A DNA stretch of 64,000 nucleotides from the NCBI RefSeq assembly GCF_014851865.1, contig NZ_JACVAM010000001.1, positions 806,001-870,000 on the forward strand, written 5' to 3'. This stretch comes from Pseudomonas sp. PDM16 (GTDB lineage Bacteria; Pseudomonadota; Gammaproteobacteria; Pseudomonadales; Pseudomonadaceae). The position numbers were made by a program, and so were the translations under genes. The notes under the pieces were generated by a model, which was not told where the DNA came from, did not search any database, and saw only the letters and a list, made by a program, of their open reading frames with translations. This document shows positions 60,411-64,000 of this stretch, piece by piece; the stretch's first letter is position 1, and each line of letters starts with the position of its first letter.

Positions 60411-61106
60411 TCAGCCCCAGCGCTCCAGCAGCCCCGGCAGCTCGGCCAGGCTCTGGATCTGCGCGTCCGGCGTATGCTCACCCTCCCAGGCCTTGCCCTG
60501 GGGGTTGAACCAGATGGCACGCAGGCCGGAAGCGCGAGCGCCGGCGATATCGTCACCGGGGTGGTCGCCGATATGCACAGCCTGCCCGGCTTCGACATTG
60601 GCGCGCTGCAGGGCGATCTGGAATGGATGCGGGTCGGGTTTGCCGATGCCCAGTTCCTCGGCGCACAGGGCGAAGCGGAAATAGTCGGCCAGGCCCAGGC
60701 GGCGCACGTCGGCGTTGCCGTTGGTGATCACCCCTAGGGTGTAGCGCATGGCCAGGCGCTCCAGGGTCGGATGCACCTCGGGGAACAGCTGCACCTGGTG
60801 GCGTGCAGCGAGGAATACCTGGAAGCCGAGCTCGGCCAGGTCATCGGCTTCGCCCTGGGGGTAGCCGGCATCCAGCAGGGCATGCAGCAGGATGCGCCGG
60901 CGCAGCTCGCTGAGGCGGTGCTTGAGGCCGAGGTCGGCGCTCATCAGGCGGGTGCGGATCGCCCACAGGTGCTCGATCGGTACCGGGCCCAGGCGCGGCG
61001 CCTCGGTGGCCAGCCAATCACGCAGCGTCGCCTCGGCGCTGTGCATTACTGGGGCCACGTCCCATAGGGTGTCGTCGAGGTCGAAGGTGACCAGGCGGAT
61101 GTTCAT
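60411..61106 (-). CDS. HAD phosphatase YigB-like
   Basis: Haloacid dehalogenase-family phosphatase of 231 residues; E. coli YigB, at the same place in the dapF-xerC cluster, dephosphorylates FMN. Motif I is [11 protein letters not shown] at residues 7-17, motif II VITNGN, motif [14 protein letters not shown] and [13 protein letters not shown]. Its start overlaps the xerC stop (ATGA), so it is the last gene of the lysA-dapF-DUF484-xerC operon. Confidence 0.92.
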   Translation of the reverse strand: MNIRLVTFDLDDTLWDVAPVMHSAEATLRDWLATEAPRLGPVPIEHLWAIRTRLMSADLGLKHRLSELRRRILLHALLDAGYPQGEADDLAELGFQVFLAARHQVQLFPEVHPTLERLAMRYTLGVITNGNADVRRLGLADYFRFALCAEELGIGKPDPHPFQIALQRANVEAGQAVHIGDHPGDDIAGARASGLRAIWFNPQGKAWEGEHTPDAQIQSLAELPGLLERWG

Positions 61107-61999
61107 GAGGATTCACTCTTGCGCTTGGCGCGCGGGTGGGCGCCGTCGTAGACCTTGGCCAGGTGCTGGAAGTCCAGGTGGGTGTAGATCTGCGTGGTGG
61201 CGATATCGGCGTGGCCGAGCAGCTCTTGCACGGCGCGCAGGTCCTGCGACGACTCCAGCATATGGCTGGCGAAGCTGTGCCTGAGCATGTGCGGGTGCAG
61301 GTGCTGGCCCAGCTCACGCACGCCGGCCTGGCGCACACGCAACTGGATGGCGCGCGGGGTCAGGCGCTTGCCCTGGCGGCCGACGAACACGGCGCCGTCC
61401 TGCGGGCTGGCCAGCGCACGCAGCGGCAGCCAGGCCTCCATGGCCTCGCGCGCCTTGCGCCCGACCGGCAGCTCGCGCGCCTTGTTGCCCTTGCCGCGCA
61501 CCCTCACCAGTCCGGCGGGCAGGTCGAGGCCATCGAGATCCAGGCCTACCAGTTCGGACAGGCGCAGGCCGGAGGAATAGAAGAGTTCGAGCATGGCCTG
61601 GTCGCGGCGGGCGATGAAGTCGTCCTCCACGCCACCATCCAGCAGCTGCGCCGTGCGGTCGGCATCCAGCGCACGCGGCAGCCGGCGCTCGCCCTTGGGC
61701 GCGGACAGGCCGCCAGCCGGGTCATGCCGGCAGAGGCCTTCGCGGCCGAGGTATTGATAGAAGCCGCGCACCGCCGAGAGCAGGCGGGCCAAGGAGCGGC
61801 TGGACTGGCCCTGGCCATGCAGGCGGGCGACCATGGCGCGCAGGGTGCGGGTATCGAGGGCGTCCCAGTTGGTGACGGCGTGCTTCTCGCACAGGGCGAG
61901 CACTTTCAGCAGGTCGCGGCGGTAGCCGTCGAGGGTGTGCACGGAGACCTGGCGCTCGCGGCGCAGGTGATCGAGAAAGGCGTCGAGGCTGCTCTGCAT
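61103..61999 (-). CDS. xerC: Tyrosine recombinase XerC
   Basis: Works with XerD at dif to resolve chromosome dimers. The product is 298 residues from [12 protein letters not shown]: an N-terminal SAM-like core-binding domain (1-90) and a catalytic domain with R in [12 protein letters not shown] in [11 protein letters not shown], HxxR in [15 protein letters not shown] in [10 protein letters not shown] and the nucleophile Tyr in QIYTHL. The frame extends 16 codons upstream into the gap with DUF484. It is operonic with dapF and DUF484. Confidence 0.95.
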   Translation of the reverse strand: MQSSLDAFLDHLRRERQVSVHTLDGYRRDLLKVLALCEKHAVTNWDALDTRTLRAMVARLHGQGQSSRSLARLLSAVRGFYQYLGREGLCRHDPAGGLSAPKGERRLPRALDADRTAQLLDGGVEDDFIARRDQAMLELFYSSGLRLSELVGLDLDGLDLPAGLVRVRGKGNKARELPVGRKAREAMEAWLPLRALASPQDGAVFVGRQGKRLTPRAIQLRVRQAGVRELGQHLHPHMLRHSFASHMLESSQDLRAVQELLGHADIATTQIYTHLDFQHLAKVYDGAHPRAKRKSESS

Positions 62000-62043
62000 G
62001 GCGACTCCGGCAGACGACGGGTGGGCCGCAGGCGGCCCCGGGA

Positions 62044-62736
62044 TCAACGCACCGAACGCAGCGGGGCGGCGAAGCGTGGCAGCACGCGGGCCAGTACTTC
62101 GGCCACGTAGCCGAGGAACAGGGTGCCAAGGCTGCTTTTGTAGTGTTGCGGGTCCGGGCTGCCGATAGACAGCACGCCATGCAGGCCTTGGTGGCTGAGG
62201 CTGACCACGGCGGCCGAGCCGACTTGGCCATGCTCCTCGCCAAAGAGGAACTCCAGCTCGTTGGGGCGCAGCACGCCGCAGGTGGTCTTGCCACCGCCGA
62301 GCAGGCCGCCGATGGCCTGGTGAGCCTCGGCTGAGCTGACCGAGCGGCCGACGCCGAGCGGCGTCTCGCTGAACAGGATCAGGCTAACGAAGGGCACCTG
62401 GAACTCGTGGCGCAGGCTGTCTTCCACCGCGCCGATGACCTCTTCCAGGCTGGTGGCGTCGAGCAGATCGAGTACCAGGCGGCGGGTCTTGTCGAACAGG
62501 CGGTCGTTGTCACGGGCCACGTCCATCAGCTGCGACAGGCGATGGCGCATCTCGATGTTGCGTTCGCGCAGCAGTTTGACCTGGCGCTCCACCAGCGACA
62601 CGGCCTCGCCGGGCTGGTGCGGGATGCGCAACTCGGGGATCAGCTCTTCGTAGTCGACGAAGAATTCCGGGTGCTGTCGCAGGTACGCGGCGACGCTCTC
62701 GGAGTCGAGTTGCACGAGCTGATCCTGATCACTCAT
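62044..62736 (-). CDS. DUF484 (GAF-like) protein
   Basis: A 230-residue DUF484 protein of unknown function, always found between dapF and xerC. It begins [19 protein letters not shown] with [19 protein letters not shown], then a coiled coil (about 50-85), then a GAF-like domain. The ATG overlaps the dapF stop by four bases (ATGA), and in-frame sequence further upstream is dapF shadow. Its position suggests a link between cell-wall precursor synthesis and chromosome resolution, but no role is proven. Confidence 0.9.
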   Translation of the reverse strand: MSDQDQLVQLDSESVAAYLRQHPEFFVDYEELIPELRIPHQPGEAVSLVERQVKLLRERNIEMRHRLSQLMDVARDNDRLFDKTRRLVLDLLDATSLEEVIGAVEDSLRHEFQVPFVSLILFSETPLGVGRSVSSAEAHQAIGGLLGGGKTTCGVLRPNELEFLFGEEHGQVGSAAVVSLSHQGLHGVLSIGSPDPQHYKSSLGTLFLGYVAEVLARVLPRFAAPLRSVR

Positions 62737-63563
62737 AGACGAACCTGTCCTTCGTACACGCGAACGGCGGGTCCGGTCATCATAACCGGCTGGTCGGGCC
62801 CTGCCCACTCGATGGACAACTTGCCGCCCGGCAGCTCCAGCTGCACGGGCGAGTCCATCCAGCCCTGGCGGATGGCGGCCACGGCGGCGGCGCAGGCCCC
62901 GGTGCCGCAGGCCTGCGTCTCGCCGGCACCGCGTTCCCACACGCGCAGGCGTGCCTGCTTACGATCGACGATCTGCAGGAAACCGACATTGACCCGCTGC
63001 GGGAAGCGCGGATGGTGTTCCAGTTTGGGGCCGAGCGTGTGTACCGGCGCGCTGTCGACGCTGTCGACGCGCAGCACCGCATGCGGGTTGCCCATGGACA
63101 CAGCCGCCAACTGATGGCTCTGGCCATCCACCTCAACCGGATAGCTGATCTCCTCGGCATCGGCCTGGAACGGAATCTGCTGTGGGACCAGGCGCGGTGC
63201 ACCCATGTCCACGGTGACCTGGCCGTCCGGGCGCAGGTCCAGCTCGATCACGCCGCTCTTGGTCTCCACACGAATCTGCTTCTTCACGGTCAGGCGTTTG
63301 TCCACCACGAAGCGGGCGAAGCAGCGCGCGCCGTTGCCGCACTGTTCTACTTCCGAGCCGTCGGAGTTGAAGATGCGGTAGCGGAAGTCCACGTCCGGGC
63401 TGGTCGGTGCTTCGACCAGCAGCAGCTGGTCGAAGCCGACGCCGGTGTGGCGGTCGCCCCACGCCTTGGCGTGCTTGGGCTGGATATGCGCGTGTTGGCT
63501 GATCAGGTCGAGGACCATGAAGTCGTTGCCGAGTCCGTGCATCTTGGTGAAGCGCAATAGCAT
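62733..63563 (-). CDS. dapF: Diaminopimelate epimerase
   Basis: Converts LL- to meso-diaminopimelate for lysine and peptidoglycan. The product is 276 residues from [20 protein letters not shown]. The two catalytic cysteines are in [12 protein letters not shown] and [13 protein letters not shown]. The frame extends 30 codons into lysA. It lies 10 bp after lysA and overlaps DUF484. Confidence 0.97.
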   Translation of the reverse strand: MLLRFTKMHGLGNDFMVLDLISQHAHIQPKHAKAWGDRHTGVGFDQLLLVEAPTSPDVDFRYRIFNSDGSEVEQCGNGARCFARFVVDKRLTVKKQIRVETKSGVIELDLRPDGQVTVDMGAPRLVPQQIPFQADAEEISYPVEVDGQSHQLAAVSMGNPHAVLRVDSVDSAPVHTLGPKLEHHPRFPQRVNVGFLQIVDRKQARLRVWERGAGETQACGTGACAAAVAAIRQGWMDSPVQLELPGGKLSIEWAGPDQPVMMTGPAVRVYEGQVRL

Positions 63564-63573
63564 GATCGCGCCC

Positions 63574-64000
63574 TCACTGCGGCAGCAGGCTTTCGCCGGC
63601 GTAGAGTTCGGCCAGGGTTTCGCGGCGACGCACTTCATGGGCCTGCTCGCCATCCACCAGCACCTCGGCGGCCCGGCCGCGGGTGTTGTAGTTGGAGCTC
63701 ATGACGAAGCCGTAGGCACCGGCCGAGCGCACGGCCAGCAGGTCGCCCTCGGCCAGCACCAGCTCGCGGCCTTTGGCCAGGAAGTCGCCGGTCTCGCAGA
63801 TCGGCCCGACCAGGTCGTAGTTGCGGGCCTCGCCGTTGCGCGGCTGCACCGGAGTCACGTCCATCCAGGCTTGGTACAGGGCCGGGCGGATCAGGTCGTT
63901 CATCGCCGCATCGATGATGGCGAAGTCCTTGTGCGTGGTGTGCTTGAGGTATTCCACGCGGGTCAGCAGCACGCCGGCGTTGGCCACGATGTAGCGGCCC
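63574..64000 (-). CDS. lysA: Diaminopimelate decarboxylase, C-terminal part
   Basis: PLP enzyme that decarboxylates meso-diaminopimelate to lysine. Only the last ~142 residues are in the window; the N-terminal PLP barrel lies beyond the right edge. Visible C-terminal features are [37 protein letters not shown] (the substrate-binding Cys-Glu region) and [20 protein letters not shown]. It heads the operon with dapF. Confidence 0.95.
   Translation of the reverse strand, partial: GRYIVANAGVLLTRVEYLKHTTHKDFAIIDAAMNDLIRPALYQAWMDVTPVQPRNGEARNYDLVGPICETGDFLAKGRELVLAEGDLLAVRSAGAYGFVMSSNYNTRGRAAEVLVDGEQAHEVRRRETLAELYAGESLLPQ

Overview
The window is an ordinary, gene-dense, high-GC stretch of a Pseudomonas chromosome. 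The evidence is gene content (crc, algC with its long membrane N-terminus, sutA, proE, pauR, dadA/dadX, the betT and comM neighbourhood) and a gene order that, from memory, runs in reverse through the P. aeruginosa spoT-to-lysA region. REP-like palindromes and several accessory insertions suggest the P. mendocina/oleovorans side of the genus rather than P. aeruginosa itself, but this is inference. No rRNA, tRNA, prophage, insertion sequence, CRISPR array or plasmid function was found.

Layout. 1-11.7 kb: housekeeping genes rpoZ, gmk, yicC, rph, two membrane proteins (DUF4870, DUF808), crc/pyrE, a DUF4124 envelope protein, argB, algC, dut, coaBC. 11.8-14.8 kb: radC, an orphan DppA-like binding protein, and rpmB-rpmG behind a strong promoter and a structured leader. 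14.9-23.8 kb: polyamine and amino-acid-related genes: cupin, kauB/pauC, an MFS carrier, a ClsC-like phospholipase D protein, a MocR regulator paired with a DUF1127 protein, pauB, and a YkgJ-type cysteine-cluster protein. 23.8-32.2 kb: an accessory island of two consecutive cell-surface-signalling cassettes (ECF sigma, FecR, TonB receptor), each behind a Fur box. 32.3-39.4 kb: dadR/lrp, the ydbH-ynbE-ydbL phospholipid-transport operon, dadA-ridA-dadX and pauR. 39.5-49.8 kb: cycB, a long acetyl-CoA hydrolase-like protein, rep, the phosphodiesterase proE, a MATE pump with a LysR regulator, and a PauD/PuuD-like hydrolase. 50-56 kb: a Cache chemoreceptor, betT, comM, ubiK. 56-59.4 kb: glnK-amtB under a sigma-54/NtrC control region, then a second ammonium transporter. 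59.5-64 kb: yjbQ, sutA, then the minus-strand operon lysA-dapF-DUF484-xerC-yigB, cut by the window end.

How the genes work together. PauB, KauB/PauC and PauD perform the oxidation, dehydrogenation and hydrolysis steps of gamma-glutamyl polyamine breakdown. Their control regions and that of pauR share a TGTTTG-type element that I propose as the PauR operator, and two of these genes also carry A-rich Hfq/Crc-type motifs at their starts; crc itself is in the window. DadR, DadA and DadX form the alanine catabolic unit. The two signalling cassettes should couple iron starvation and siderophore binding to receptor expression.

I did not find a clearly new system. The most unusual parts are the duplicated signalling island (one anti-sigma protein lacks the usual N-terminal domain), the shared putative PauR operators, the MocR/DUF1127 control region, and two structured intergenic regions (17.0-17.3 kb and 48.6-49.0 kb). 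Start sites, motifs and palindromes were read by eye; no alignments, structure predictions or database searches were run.
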